This document shows positions 1 through 13,889 of a stretch of DNA of 64,000 bases, piece after piece. The translations under genes and the position numbers were made by a program. Below the pieces are notes generated by a model. It was not told where the DNA came from, made no database searches, and worked only from the letters and a program-made list of their open reading frames with translations. The DNA lies in assembly GCA_032622095.1 (NCBI GenBank), contig CP136062.1, forward strand, positions 8,273,710-8,337,709, given 5' to 3'. Position 1 is the first letter of the stretch; each line of letters starts with the position of its first letter. Origin of the DNA: Siphonodentalium dalli. Taxonomy: Eukaryota > Mollusca > Scaphopoda > Gadilida > Siphonodentaliidae.

Positions 1-699
1 ATGAGTCCTGAATAGAAGAGGATACGTATTATCAGTAATTATGTGGCGATAGTGAGTCCTGCATAGAAGAGGATGCGTATTATCAGTAATGGTGTGGCAT
101 TAATGAGTCATGAAACATGAGAGGATGCGTATTATCAGTAATGTTGTGGCGATAATGAGACCTGAAACATGAGAGGATGCGTATTATCAGTAATGGTGTG
201 GCGATAATGAGCCCAGAAACATGAGAGGATGCGTATTATCAGTAATGATGTGGCGATAATGAGTCCTGAAACATGAGAGGATGCGTATTATCAGTAATGG
301 TGTGGCGATAATGAGTCCTGAAACATGAGAGGATGCGTATCATCAGTAATGGTGTGGCGATAATGAGTCCTGAAACATGAGATGATGCGTATTATCAGTA
401 ATGGTGTGGCGACAATGAGTTCTGAATAGGAGAGGATGCGTATTATCAGTAACGGTGTGACGATAATGAGTCCTGAAACATGAGAGGAGGCGTATTATCA
501 GTAATGGTGTGGCGATAATGAGTCCTGAAACATGAGAGGATGCGTATTATCAGTAATGGTGTGGCGATAATGAGTCCTGAAACATGAGAGGATGCGTATT
601 ATCAGTAACGATGTGGCGAGAATGAGTCCTGAAACATGAGAGGAGGCGTATTATCAGTAATGGTGTGGCGATAATGAGTCCTGAAACATGAGAGGAGGC

Positions 700-3600
700 G
701 TATTATCAGTAATGGTGTGGCGATAATGAGTCCTGAAACATGAGAGGATGCGTATTATCAGTAATGGTGTGGCGATAATGAGTCCTGAAACATGAGAGGA
801 TGCGTATTATCAGTAATGGTGTGGCGATAATGAGTCCTGAAACATGAGAGGATGCGTATTATCAGTAATGATGTGGCGATTATGAGTCCTGAAACATGAG
901 AGGATGCGTATTATCAGTAATGGTGTGGCGATAATGAGTCCTGAAACATGAGGGGATGCGTATTATCAGTAATGATGTGGCGATAATGAGTCCTGAAACA
1001 TGAGAGGAGGCGTATTATCCATAATGGTGTGTCGATAATGAGTCCTGAAACATGAGAGGATGCGTATTATCAGTAATGATGTGGCGATATTGAGTCCTGA
1101 ATAGGAGAGGATGCGTATTATCAGTAATGGTGTGGCGATAATGAGTCCTGAAACATGAGAGGATGCGTATTATCAGTAATGGTGTGGCGATAATGAGTCC
1201 TGAAACATGAGAGGATGCGTATTATCAGTAATGGTGTGGCGATAATGAGTCCTGAAACATGAGAGGATGCGTATTATCAGTAACGGTGTGGCGATAATGA
1301 GTCCTGAAACATGAGAGGATGCGTATTATCAGTAATGGTGTGGCGATAATGAGTCCTGAAACATGAGAGGATGCGTATTATCAGTAATGGTGTGGCGATA
1401 ATGAGTCAGGAAACATGAGAGGATGCGTATTATCAGTAATGGTGTGGCGATAATGAGTCCTGAAACATGAGAGGATGCGTATTATCAGTAATGGTGTGGC
1501 GATAATGAGTCCTGAAACATGAGAGGATGCGTATTATCAGTAATGGTGTGGCAATAATGAGTCCTGAAACATGAGAGGATGCGTATTATCAGTAACGGTG
1601 TGGCGATAATGAGCCCAGAAACAGGAGAGGATGCGTATTATCAGTAATGTTGTGGCGATAATGAGTCCAGAACAGGAGAGGAGGCGTATTATCAGTAATG
1701 ATGTGGCGATATGAGTCCTGAAACAGGATATGAGTCGTATTATCAGTAATGGTGTGGCGATAATGAGTCCTGAAGTAGAAGAGGATGCGTATTATCAGTA
1801 ATGATGTGGCGATAATGAGTCCTGAAACATGAGAGGATGCGTATTATCAGTAATGGTGTGGCGACACTGAGTCCAGAACATGAGAGGAGGCGTATTATCA
1901 GTAATTGTGTGGCGATATTGAGTCCTGAAACATGAGAGGATGCGTATTATCAGTAATGGTGTGGCGATAATGAGTCCTGAATAGGAGAGGATGCGTATTA
2001 TCAGTAATGGTGTGGCGAAAATGAGTCCTGAATAGGAGAGGATGCGTATTATCAGTAATGGTGTGGCGATAATGAGTCCTGAATAGAAGAGGAGGCGTAT
2101 TATCAGTAATGGTGCGGCGATTATGAGTCCTGAAACATGAGAGGATGCGTATTATCAGTAATGGTGTGGCGATAATGAGTCCTGAAACATGAGGGGATGC
2201 GTATTATCAGTAATGATGTGGCGATAATGAGTCCTGAAACATGAGAGGAGGCGTATTATCAGTAATGATGTGGCGATTATGAGTCCTGAAACATGAGAGG
2301 ATGCGTATTATCAGTAATGGTGTGGCGATAATGAGTCCTGAAACATGAGGGGATGCGTATTATCAGTAATGATGTGGCGATAATGAGTCCTGAAACATGA
2401 GAGGAGGCGTATTATCCATAATGGTGTGTCGATAATGAGTCCTGAAACATGAGAGGATGCGTATTATCAGTCATGATGTGGCGATATTGAGTCCTGAATA
2501 GGAGAGGATGCGTATTATCAGTAATGGTGTGGCGATAATGAGTCCTGAAACATGAGAGGATGCGTATTATCAGTAATGGTGTGGCGATAATGAGTCCTGA
2601 AACATGATAGGATGCGTATTATCAGTAATGGTGTGGCGATAATGAGTCCTGAAACATGAGAGGATGCGTATTATCAGTAACGGTGTGGCGATAATGAGTC
2701 CTGAAACATGAGAGGATGCGTATTATCAGTAATGGTGTGGCGATAATGAGTCCTGAAACATGAGAGGATGCGTATTATCAGTAATGGTGTGGCGATAATG
2801 AGTCCTGAATAGGAGAGGATGCGTATTATCAGTAATGGTGTGGCGATAATGAGTCCTGAAACATGAGAGGATGCGTATTATCAGTAATGGTGTGGCGATA
2901 ATGAGTCCTGAAACATGAGAGGATGCGTATTATCAGTAATGGTGTGGCGATAATGAGTCCTGAAACATGAGAGGATGCGTATTATCAGTAACGGTGTGGC
3001 GATAATGAGTCCTGAAACATGAGAGGATGCGTATTATCAGTAATGGTGTGGCGATAATGAGTCCTGAAACATGAGAGGATGCGTATTATCAGTAATGGTG
3101 TGGCGATAATGAGTCAGGAAACATGAGAGGATGCGTATTATCAGTAATGGTGTGGCGATAATGAGTCCTGAAACATGAGAGGATGCGTATTATCAGTAAT
3201 GGTGTGGCGATAATGAGTCCTGAAACATGAGAGGATGCGTATTATCAGTAATGGTGTGGCAATAATGAGTCCTGAAACATGAGAGGATGCGTATTATCAG
3301 TAATGGTGTGGCGATAATGAGCCCAGAAACAGGAGAGGATGCGTATTATCAGTAATGTTGTGGCGATAATGAGTCCAGAACAGGAGAGGAGGCGTATTAT
3401 CAGTAATGATGTGGCGATATGAGTCCTGAAACAGGATATGAGTCGTATTATCAGTAATGGTGTGGCGATAATGAGTCCTGAAGTAGAAGAGGATGCGTAT
3501 TATCAGTAATGATGTGGCGATAATGAGTCCTGAAACATGAGAGGATGCGTATTATCAGTAATGGTGTGGCGACACTGAGTCCAGAACATGAGAGGAGGCG

Positions 3601-5200
3601 TATTATCAGTAATTGTGTGGCGATATTGAGTCCTGAAACATGAGAGGATGCGTATTATCAGTAATGGTGTGGCGATAATGAGTCCTGAATAGGAGAGGAT
3701 GCGTATTATCAGTAATGGTGTGGCGAAAATGAGTCCTGAATAGGAGAGGATGCGTATTATCAGTAATGGTGTGGCGATAATGAGTCCTGAATAGAAGAGG
3801 AGGCGTATTATCAGTAATGGTGCGGCGATTATGAGTCCTGAAACATGAGAGGATGCGTATTATCAGTAATGGTGTGGCGATAATGAGTCCTGAAACATGA
3901 GGGGATGCGTATTATCAGTAATGATGTGGCGATAATGAGTCCTGAAACATGAGAGGAGGCGTATTATCAGTAATGATGTGGCGATTATGAGTCCTGAAAC
4001 ATGAGAGGATGCGTATTATCAGTAATGGTGTGGCGATAATGAGTCCTGAAACATGAGGGGATGCGTATTATCAGTAATGATGTGGCGATAATGAGTCCTG
4101 AAACATGAGAGGAGGCGTATTATCCATAATGGTGTGTCGATAATGAGTCCTGAAACATGAGAGGATGCGTATTATCAGTCATGATGTGGCGATATTGAGT
4201 CCTGAATAGGAGAGGATGCGTATTATCAGTAATGGTGTGGCGATAATGAGTCCTGAAACATGAGAGGATGCGTATTATCAGTAATGGTGTGGCGATAATG
4301 AGTCCTGAAACATGATAGGATGCGTATTATCAGTAATGGTGTGGCGATAATGAGTCCTGAAACATGAGAGGATGCGTATTATCAGTAACGGTGTGGCGAT
4401 AATGAGTCCTGAAACATGAGAGGATGCGTATTATCAGTAATGGTGTGGCGATAATGAGTCCTGAAACATGAGAGGATGCGTATTATCAGTAATGGTGTGG
4501 CGATAATGAGTCAGGAAACATGAGAGGATGCGTATTATCAGTAATGGTGTGGCGATAATGAGTCCTGAAACATGAGAGGATGCGTATTATCAGTAATGGT
4601 GTGGCGATAATGAGTCCTGAAACATGAGAGGATGCGTATTATCAGTAATGGTGTGGCAATAATGAGTCCTGAAACATGAGAGGATGCGTATTATCAGTAA
4701 TGGAGTGGCGATAATGAGCCCAGAAACAGGAGAGGATGCGTATTATCAGTAATGTTGTGGCGATAATGAGTCCAGAACAGGAGAGGAGGCGTATTATCAG
4801 TAATGATGTGGCGATATGAGTCCTGAAACAGGATATGAGTCGTATTATCAGTAATGGTGTGGCGATAATGAGTCCTGAAGTAGAAGAGGATGCGTATTAT
4901 CAGTAATGATGTGGCGATAATGAGTCCTGAAACATGAGAGGATGCGTATTATCAGTAATGGTGTGGCGACACTGAGTCCAGAACATGAGAGGAGGCGTAT
5001 TATCAGTAATTGTGTGGCGATAATGAGTCCTGAAACATGAGAGGATGCGTATTATCAGTATGGTGTGGCGATAATGAGTCCTGAATAGGAGAGGATGCGT
5101 ATTATCAGTAATGGTGTGGCGAAAATGAGTCCTGAATAGGAGAGGATGCGTATTATCAGTAATGGTGTGGCGATAATGAGTCCTGAATAGAAGAGGAGGC
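700..5200. repeat. Higher-order repeat block A (spacing 1,397 and 1,708 bp)
   Basis: Rare unit variants recur at fixed spacing. GCGATTATG occurs at about 876, 2,273 and 3,981, and the TTATCCATAATGGTGTGTCG variant at about 1,015, 2,412 and 4,120; both give spacings of 1,397 then 1,708. The GAGCCCAGAAACAGG unit that precedes a shortened GAGTCCAGAACAGG unit occurs at 1,611, 3,319 and 4,716 (1,708 then 1,397). The two spacings differ by 311 bp, about six basic units, as expected if whole units were gained or lost by unequal exchange between otherwise equivalent HOR copies. Confidence 0.85.
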
Positions 5201-5339
5201 GTATTATCAGTAATGGTGTGGCGATAATGAGTCCTGAAACATGAGAGGATACGTATTATCAGTAATGGTGTGGCGATAATGAGTCCTGAAACATGAGAGG
5301 ATGCGTATTATCAGTAATGTTGTGGCAATACTGAGTCCT

Positions 5340-8300
5340 GAAACATGAGAGAGGATGCGTATTATTAGTACTGGTGTGGCGATAATGCGTCCTGAAACAT
5401 GAGAGGAGGCGTATTATCAGTAATGGTGTGGCGATAATGAGTCCTGAAACATGAGAGGATGCGTATTATCAGTAATGTTGTGGCAATAATGAGTCCTGAA
5501 ACATGAGAGGGTGCGTATTATCAGTAATGTTGTGGCAATAATGAGTCCTGAATAGGAGAGGATGCGTATTATCATGGTGCGGCGATAATGAGTCCTGAAA
5601 CAGGATATGAGTCGTATTATCAGTAATGGTGTGGCGATTATGAGTCCTGAATAGGAGTGGAGGCGTATTTTCAGTAATGGTGTGGCGATAATTAGCCCAG
5701 AAACAGGAGAGGATGTGTATTATCAGTAATGGTGTGGCGATAATGAGTCCTGAAACATGAGAGGATGCGTATTATTAGTAATGGTGGGGCGATAATGAGT
5801 CCTGAATAGAAGAGGATGCGTATTATCAGTAATGGAGTGGCGATAATGAGTCCTGAATAGGAGAGGTTGCGTATTATCAGTAATGTTGTGGCGATAATGA
5901 GCCCAGAAACAGGAGAGGAGGCGTATTATCAGTAATGATGTGGCGATAATGAGCCCAGAAACAGGAGAGGAGGCGTATTATCAGTAATGGTGTGGCGATA
6001 ATGAGTACTGAATAGGAGAGGATGCGTATTATCAGTAATGCTGTGGCGGTAATGAGCCCAGAAACAGGAGAGGAGGCGTATTACCAGTAATGGTGTGGCG
6101 ATAATGAGTCCTGAAACATGAGAGGATGCGTATTATCAGAAATGGTGTGGCGACAATGATTCCTGAAACACGAGAGGAGGCGTATTATTAGTAATGGTGT
6201 GGCGATAATGAGTCCTGAAACATGAGAGGATGCGTATTATCAGAAATGGTGTGGCGACAATGAGTCCTGAAACATGAGAGGATGCGTATTATCAGTAATG
6301 GTGCGGCGATAATGAGTCCTGAATAGGAGAGGATGCGTATTATCATTAATGTTGTGGCGACAATGAGCCCAGAAATAGGAGATGAGTCGTATTATCAGTA
6401 ACGATGTGGCGATAATGAGCCCAGAAACAGGAGAGGAGGCGTATTATCGGTAATGGTGTGGCGATAATGCGTCCTGAATAGGAGAGGATGCGTATTATCA
6501 GTAATGTTGTGGCGATAATGAGTCCTGAATAGGAGAGGAGGCGTATTATTAGTAATGTTGTGGCGATAATGAGTCCTGAATAGGAGAGGAGGCGTATTAT
6601 CAGTAATGGTGTGGCGATAATGAGTCCTGAAACATGAGAGGATGCGTATTATCAGTAATGGTGTGGCGATAATGAGTCCTGAAACATGAGAGGATGCGTA
6701 TTATCAGTAATGGTGTGGCAATAATGAGTCCTGAAACATGAGAGGATGCGTATTATCAGTAATGGAGTGGCGATAATGAGCCCAGAAACAGGAGAGGATG
6801 CGTATTATCAGTAATGTTGTGGCGATAATGAGTCCAGAACAGGAGAGGAGGCGTATTATCAGTAATGATGTGGCGATATGAGTCCTGAAACAGGATATGA
6901 GTCGTATTATCAGTAATGGTGTGGCGATAATGAGTCCTGAAGTAGAAGAGGATGCGTATTATCAGTAATGATGTGGCGATAATGAGTCCTGAAACATGAG
7001 AGGATGCGTATTATCAGTAATGGTGTGGCGACACTGAGTCCAGAACATGAGAGGAGGCGTATTATCAGTAATTGTGTGGCGATAATGAGTCCTGAAACAT
7101 GAGAGGATGCGTATTATCAGTAATGGTGTGGCGATAATGAGTCCTGAATAGGAGAGGATGCGTATTATCAGTAATGGTGTGGCGAAAATGAGTCCTGAAT
7201 AGGAGAGGATGCGTATTATCAGTAATGGTGTGGCGATAATGAGTCCTGAATAGAAGAGGAGGCGTATTATCAGTAATGGTGCGGCGATAATGAGTCCTGA
7301 ATAGGAGAGGAGGCGTATTATCAGTAATGGTGTGGCGATAATTAGTCCTGAAACATGAGAGGATACGTATTATCAGTAATGGTGTGGCGATAATGAGTCC
7401 TGAAACATGAGAGGATGCGTATTATCAGTAATGTTGTGGCAATACTGAGTCCTGAAACATGAGAGAGGATGCGTATTATTAGTACTGGTGTCGCGATAAT
7501 GCGTCCTGAAACATGAGAGGAGGCGTATTATCAGTAATGGTGTGGCGATAATGAGTCCTGAAACATGAGAGGATGCGTATTATCAGTAATGTTGTGGCAA
7601 TAATGATTCCTGAAACATGAGAGGGTGCGTATTATCAGTAATGTTGTGGCAATAATGAGTCCTGAATAGGAGAGGATGCGTATTATCATGGTGCGGCGAT
7701 AATGAGTCCTGAAACAGGATATGAGTCGTATTATCAGTAATGGTGTGGCGATTATGAGTCCTGAATAGGAGTGGAGGCGTATTATCAGTAATGGTGTGGC
7801 GATAATGAGCCCAGAAACAGGAGAGGATGTGTATTATCAGTAATGGTGTGGCGATAATGAGTCCTGAAACATGAGAGGATGCGTATTATTAGTAATGGTG
7901 GGGCGATAATGAGTCCTGAATAGAAGAGGATGCGTATTATCAGTAATGGAGTGGCGATAATGAGTCCTGAATAGGAGAGGTTGCGTATTATCAGTAATGT
8001 TGTGGCGATAATGAGCCCAGAAACAGGAGAGGAGGCGTATTATCAGTAATGATGTGGCGATAATGAGCCCAGAAACAGGAGAGGAGGCGTATTATCAGTA
8101 ATGGTGTGGCGATAATGAGTACTGAATAGGAGAGGATGCGTATTATCAGTAATGCTGTGGCGGTAATGAGCCCAGAAACAGGAGAGGAGGCGTATTACCA
8201 GTAATGGTGTGGCGATAATGAGTCCTGAAACATGAGAGGATGCGTATTATCAGAAATGGTGTGGCGACAATGATTCCTGAAACACGAGAGGAGGCGTATT

Positions 8301-11300
8301 ATTAGTAATGGTGTGGCGATAATGAGTCCTGAAACATGAGAGGATGCGTATTATCAGAAATGGTGTGGCGACAATGGGTCCTGAAACATGAGAGGATGCG
8401 TATTATCAGTAATGGTGCGGCGATAATGAGTCCTGAATAGGAGAGGATGCGTATTATCAGTAATGTTGTGGCGACAATGAGCCCAGAAATAGGAGATGAG
8501 TCGTATTATCAGTAACGATGTGGCGATAATGAGCCCAGAAACAGGAGAGGAGGCGTATTGTCGGTAATGGTGTGGCGATAATGCGTCCTGAATAGGAGAG
8601 GATGCGTATTATCAGTAATGTTGTGGCGATAATGAGTCCTGAATAGGAGAGGAGGCGTATTATCAGTAATGTTGTGGCGAAAATGAGTCCTGAATAGGAG
8701 AGGAGGCGTATTATCAGTAATGTTGTGGCGATAATGAGTCCTGAATAGGAGAGGAGGCGTATTATCAGTAATGTTGTGGCGATAATGAGTCCTGAACAGG
8801 AGAGGAGGCGTATTATCAGTAATGGTGTGGCGACAATGAGTCCTGAATAGGAGATGAGGCGTATTATCAGTAATGTTGTGGCGATAATGAGCCCAGAAAC
8901 AGGAGAGGGTGCGTATTATCAGTACTGGTGTGGCGACACTGAGTCCAGAACATGAGAGGAGGCGTATTATCAGTAATTGTGTGGCGATAATGAGTCCTGA
9001 AACATGAGAGGATGCGTATTATCAGTAATGGTGTGGCGATAATGAGTCCTGAATAGGAGAGGATGCGTATTATCATGGTGTGGCGATAATGAGTCCTGAA
9101 TAGGAGAGGATGCGTATTATCAGTAATGGTGTGGCTATAATGAGTCCTGAAGTAGAAGAGGATGTATATTATCAGTAATGGTGTGGCGATAATGAGTCCT
9201 GAAACATGAGAGGATGCGTATTATCAGTAATGGTGTGGCGATAATGAGTCCTGAAGTAGAAGAGGATGCGTATTATCAGTAATGGTGTGGCGATAATGAG
9301 TCCTGAAGTAGAAGAGGATGCGTATTATCAGTAATGATGTGGCGATAATGAGTCCTGAAACATGAGAGGATGCGTATTATCAGTAATGGTGTGGCGACAC
9401 TGAGCCAGAACATGAGAGGATGCGTATTATCAGTAATGGTGTGGCGATAATGAGTCCTGAATAGGAGAGGATGGGTATTATCAGTAATGGTGTGGCGAAA
9501 ATGAGTCCTCAATAGGAGAGGATGCGTATTATCAGTAATGGTGTGGAGATAATGAGTCCTGAATAGAAGAGGAGGCGTATTATCAGTAATGGTGCGGCGA
9601 TAACGAGTCCTGAATAGGAGAGGAGGCGTATTATCAGTAATGGTGTGGCGATAATGAGTCCTGAAACATGAGAGGATACGTATTATCAGTAATGGTGTGG
9701 CGATAATGAGTCCTGAAACATGAGAGGATGCGTATTATCAGTAATGTTGTGGCAATACTGAGTCCTGAAACATGAGAGAGGATGCGTATTATTAGTACTG
9801 GTGTGGCGATAATGCGTCCTGAAACATGAGAGGAGGCGTATTATCAGTAATGGTGTGGCGATAATGAGTCCTGAAACACGAGAGGATGCGTATTATCAGT
9901 AATGTTGTGGCAATAATGAGTCCTGAAACATGAGAGGGTGCGTATTATCAGTAATGTTGTGGAAATAATGAGTCCTGAATAGGAGAGGATGCGTATCATC
10001 ATGGTGCGGCGATAATGAGTCCTGAAACAGGATATGAGTCGTATTATCAGTAATTGCGTGGCGATTATGAGTCCTGAATAGGAGTGGAGGCGTATTATCA
10101 GTAATGGTGTGGCGATAATGAGCCCAGAAACAGGAGAGGATGTGTATTATCAGTAATGGTGTGGCGATTATGAGTCCTGAAACATGAGAGGATGCGTATT
10201 ATTAGTAATGGTGTGGCGATAATGAGTCCTGAATAGAAGAGGATGCGTATTATCAGTAATGGAGTGGCGATAATGAGTCCTGAATAGGAGAGGTTGCGTA
10301 TTATCAGTAATGTTGTGGCGATAATGAGCCCAGAAACAGGAGAGGAGGCGTATTATCAGTAATGATGTGGCGATAATGAGCCCAGAAACAGGAGAGGAGG
10401 CGTATTATCAGTAATGGTGTGGCGATAATGAGTCCTGAATAGGAGAGGATGCGTATTATCAGTAATGCTGTGGCGGTAATGAGCCCAGAAACAGGAGAGG
10501 AGGCGTATTACCAGTAATGGTGTGGCGATAATGAGTCCTGAATAGGAGAGGAGGCGTATTATCAGTAATGTTGTGGCGATAATGAGTCCTGAACAGGAGA
10601 GGAGGCGTATTATCAGTAATGGTGTGGCGACAATGAGTCCTGAATAGGAGATGAGGCTTATTATCAGTAATGTTGTGGCGATAATGAGCCCAGAAACAGG
10701 AGAGGGTGCGTATTATCAGTACTGGTGTGGCGACACTGAGTCCAGAACATGAGAGGAGGCGTATTATCAGTAATTGTGTGGCGATAATGAGTCCTGAAAC
10801 ATTAGAGGATGCGTATTATCAGTAATGGTGTGGCGATAATGAGTCCTGAATAGGAGAGGATGCGTATTATCAGTAATGGTGTGGCGATAATGAGTCCTGA
10901 ATAGGAGAGGATGCGTATTATCAGTAATGGTGTGGCGATGATGAGTCCTGAAGTAGAAGAGGATGTATATTATCAGTAATGGTGTGGCGATAATGAGTCC
11001 TGAAACATGAGAGGATGCGTATTATCAGTAATGGTGTGGCGATAATGAGTCCTGAAGTAGAAGAGGATGCGTATTATCAGTAATGGTGTGGCGATAATGA
11101 GTCCTGAATTAGAAGAGGATGCGTATTATCAGTAATGATGTGGCGATAATGAGTCATGAAACATGAGAGGATGCGTATTATCAGAAATGGTGTGGCGACA
11201 CTGAGCCAGAACATGAGAAGAGGCGTATTATCAGTAATTGTGTGGCGATAACGAGTCCTGAAACATGAGAGGATGCGTATTATCAGTAATGGTGTGGCGA

Positions 11301-13000
11301 TAATGAGTCCTGAATAGGAGAGGATGCGTATTATCAGTAATGGTGTGGCGAAAATGAGTCCTGAATAGGAGAGGATGCGTATTATCAGTAATGGTGCGGC
11401 GATAATGAGTCCGGAATAGGAGAGGAGGCGTATTATCAGTAATGGTGTGGCGATAATGAGTCCTGAAACATGAGAGGATACGTATTATCAGTAATGGTGT
11501 GGCGATAATGAGTCCTGAAACATGAGAGGATGCGTATTATCAGTAATGTTGTGGCAATAATGAGTCCTGAAACATGAGAGAGGATGCGTATTATTAGTAC
11601 TGGTGTGGCGATAATGCGTCCTGAAACATGAGAGGATGCGTATTATCAGTAATGGTGTGGCGATAATGAGTCCTGAAACATGAGAGGATGCGTATTATTA
11701 GTAATGGTGTGGCGATAATGAGTCCTGAATAGGAGAGGATGCGTATTATCAGTAATGGTGTGGCGATAATGAGTCCTGAATAGGAGAGGATGCGTATTAT
11801 CAGTAATGGTGTGGCGATAATGAGTCCTGAATAGAAGAGGAGGCGTATTATCATGGTGTGGCGATAATGAGTCCTGAATAGGAGAGGATGCGTATTATCA
11901 GTAATGGTGTGGCGACAATGAGTCCTGAATAGGAGAGGAGGCGTAGTATCAGTAATGGTGTGGCGATAATGAGCCCATACACATGAGAGGATGCGTATTA
12001 TCAGTAATGTTGTGGCAATAATGAGTCCTGAATAGAAGAGGAGGCGTATTATCATTGTGTGGCGATAATGAGTCCTGAAACAGGACATGAGTCGTATTAT
12101 CAGTAATGTTGTGGCGATAATGAGTCCTGAAACATGAGAGGATGCGTATTATCAGTAATGTTGTGGCAATAATGAGTCCTGAAACATGAGAGAGGATGCG
12201 TATTATTAGTACTGGTGTGGCGATAATGCGTCCTGAAACATGAGAGGAGGCGTATTATCAGTAATGGTGTGGCGATAATGAGTCCTGAAACATGAGAGGA
12301 TGCGTATTATCAGTAATGTTGTGGCAATATTGAGTCCTGAAACATGAGAGGGTGCGTATTATCAGTAATGTTGTGGCAATAATGAGTCCTGAATAGGAGA
12401 GGATGCGTATTATCATGGTGCGGCGATAATGAGTCCTGAAACAGGATATGAGTCGTATTATCAGTAATGGTGTGGCGATTATGAGTCCTGAATAGGAGTG
12501 GAGGCGTATTATCAGTAATGGTGTGGCGATAATGATCCCAGAAACAGGAGAGGATGTGTATTATCAGTAATGGTGTTGCGATTATGAGTCCTGAAACATG
12601 AGAGGATGCGTATTATTAGTAATGGTGTGGCGATAATGAGTCCTGAATAGAAGAGGATGCGTATTATCAGTAATGGAGTGGCGATAATGAGTCCTGAATA
12701 GGAGAGGTTGCGTATTATCAGTAATGTTGTGGCGATAATGAGCCCAGAAACAGGAGAGGAGGCGTATTATCAGTAATTATGTGGCGATAATGAGCCCAGA
12801 AACAGGAGAGGAGGCGTATTATCAGTAATGGTGTGGCGATAATGAGTCCTGAATAGGAGAGGATGCGTATTATCAGTAATGCTGTGGCGGTAATGAGCCC
12901 AGAAACAGGAGAGGAGGCGTATTACCAGTAATGGTGTGGCGATAATGAGTCCTGAAACATGAGAGGATGCGTATTATCAGAAATGGTGTGGCGACAATGA
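5340..13000. repeat. Higher-order repeat block B (spacing 2,114, 2,313 and 2,414 bp)
   Basis: The aberrant unit containing ATTATTAGTACTGG recurs at 5,361, 7,475 and 9,788. The unit with TTACCAGTAATGG recurs at 6,081, 8,195, 10,508 and 12,922. Both series give the same first two spacings, so the HOR copies are collinear. Copy length grows from left to right by whole numbers of basic units. In this block the GAATAGGAGAGG (51 bp) class is much commoner than in block A. Confidence 0.85.
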
Positions 13001-13889
13001 GTCCTGAACCATGAGAGGATGCGTATTATCAGTAATGGTGCGGCGATAATGAGTCCTGAATAGGAGAGGATGCGTATTATCAGTAAAGTTGTGGCGACAA
13101 TGAGCCCAGAAACAGGAGAGGAGGCGTATTATCAGTAACGATGTGGCGATAATGAGCCCAGAAACAGGAGAGGAGGCGTATTATCGGTAATGGTGTGGCG
13201 ATAATGCGTACTGAATAGGAGAGGATGCGTATTATCAGTAATGTTGTGGCGATAATGAGTCCTGAATAGGAGAGGAGGCGTATTATCAGTAATGTTGTGG
13301 CGATAATGAGTCCTGAACAGGAGAGGATGCGTAGTATCAGTAATGGTGTGGCGACAATGAGTCCTGAATAGGAGAGGAGGCGTATTATCAGTAATGGTGT
13401 GGCGATAATGAGCCCAGAAACAGGAGAGGGTGCGTATTATCAGTACTGGTGTGGCGACACTGAGTCCAGAACATGAGAGGAGGCGTATTATCAGTAATTG
13501 TGTGGCGATAATGAGTCCTGAAACATGAGAGGATGCGTATTATCAGTAATGGTGTGGCGATAATGAGTCCTGAATAGGAGAGGATGCGTATTATCAGTAA
13601 TGGTGTGGCGATAATGAGTCCTGAATAGAAGAGGATGCGTATTATCATTAATGGTGTGGCGATAATGAGTCCTGAATAGAAGAGGAGGCGTATTATCAGT
13701 AATGGTGCGGCGATAATGAGTCCTGAATAGGAGAGGAGGCGTATTATCAGTAATGGTGTGGCGATAATGAGTCCTGAAACATGAGAGGATACGTATTATC
13801 AGTAATGGTGTGGCGATAATGAGTCCTGAAACATGAGAGGTTGCGTATTATCAGTAATGTTGTGGCAATAATGAGTCCTGAAACATGAG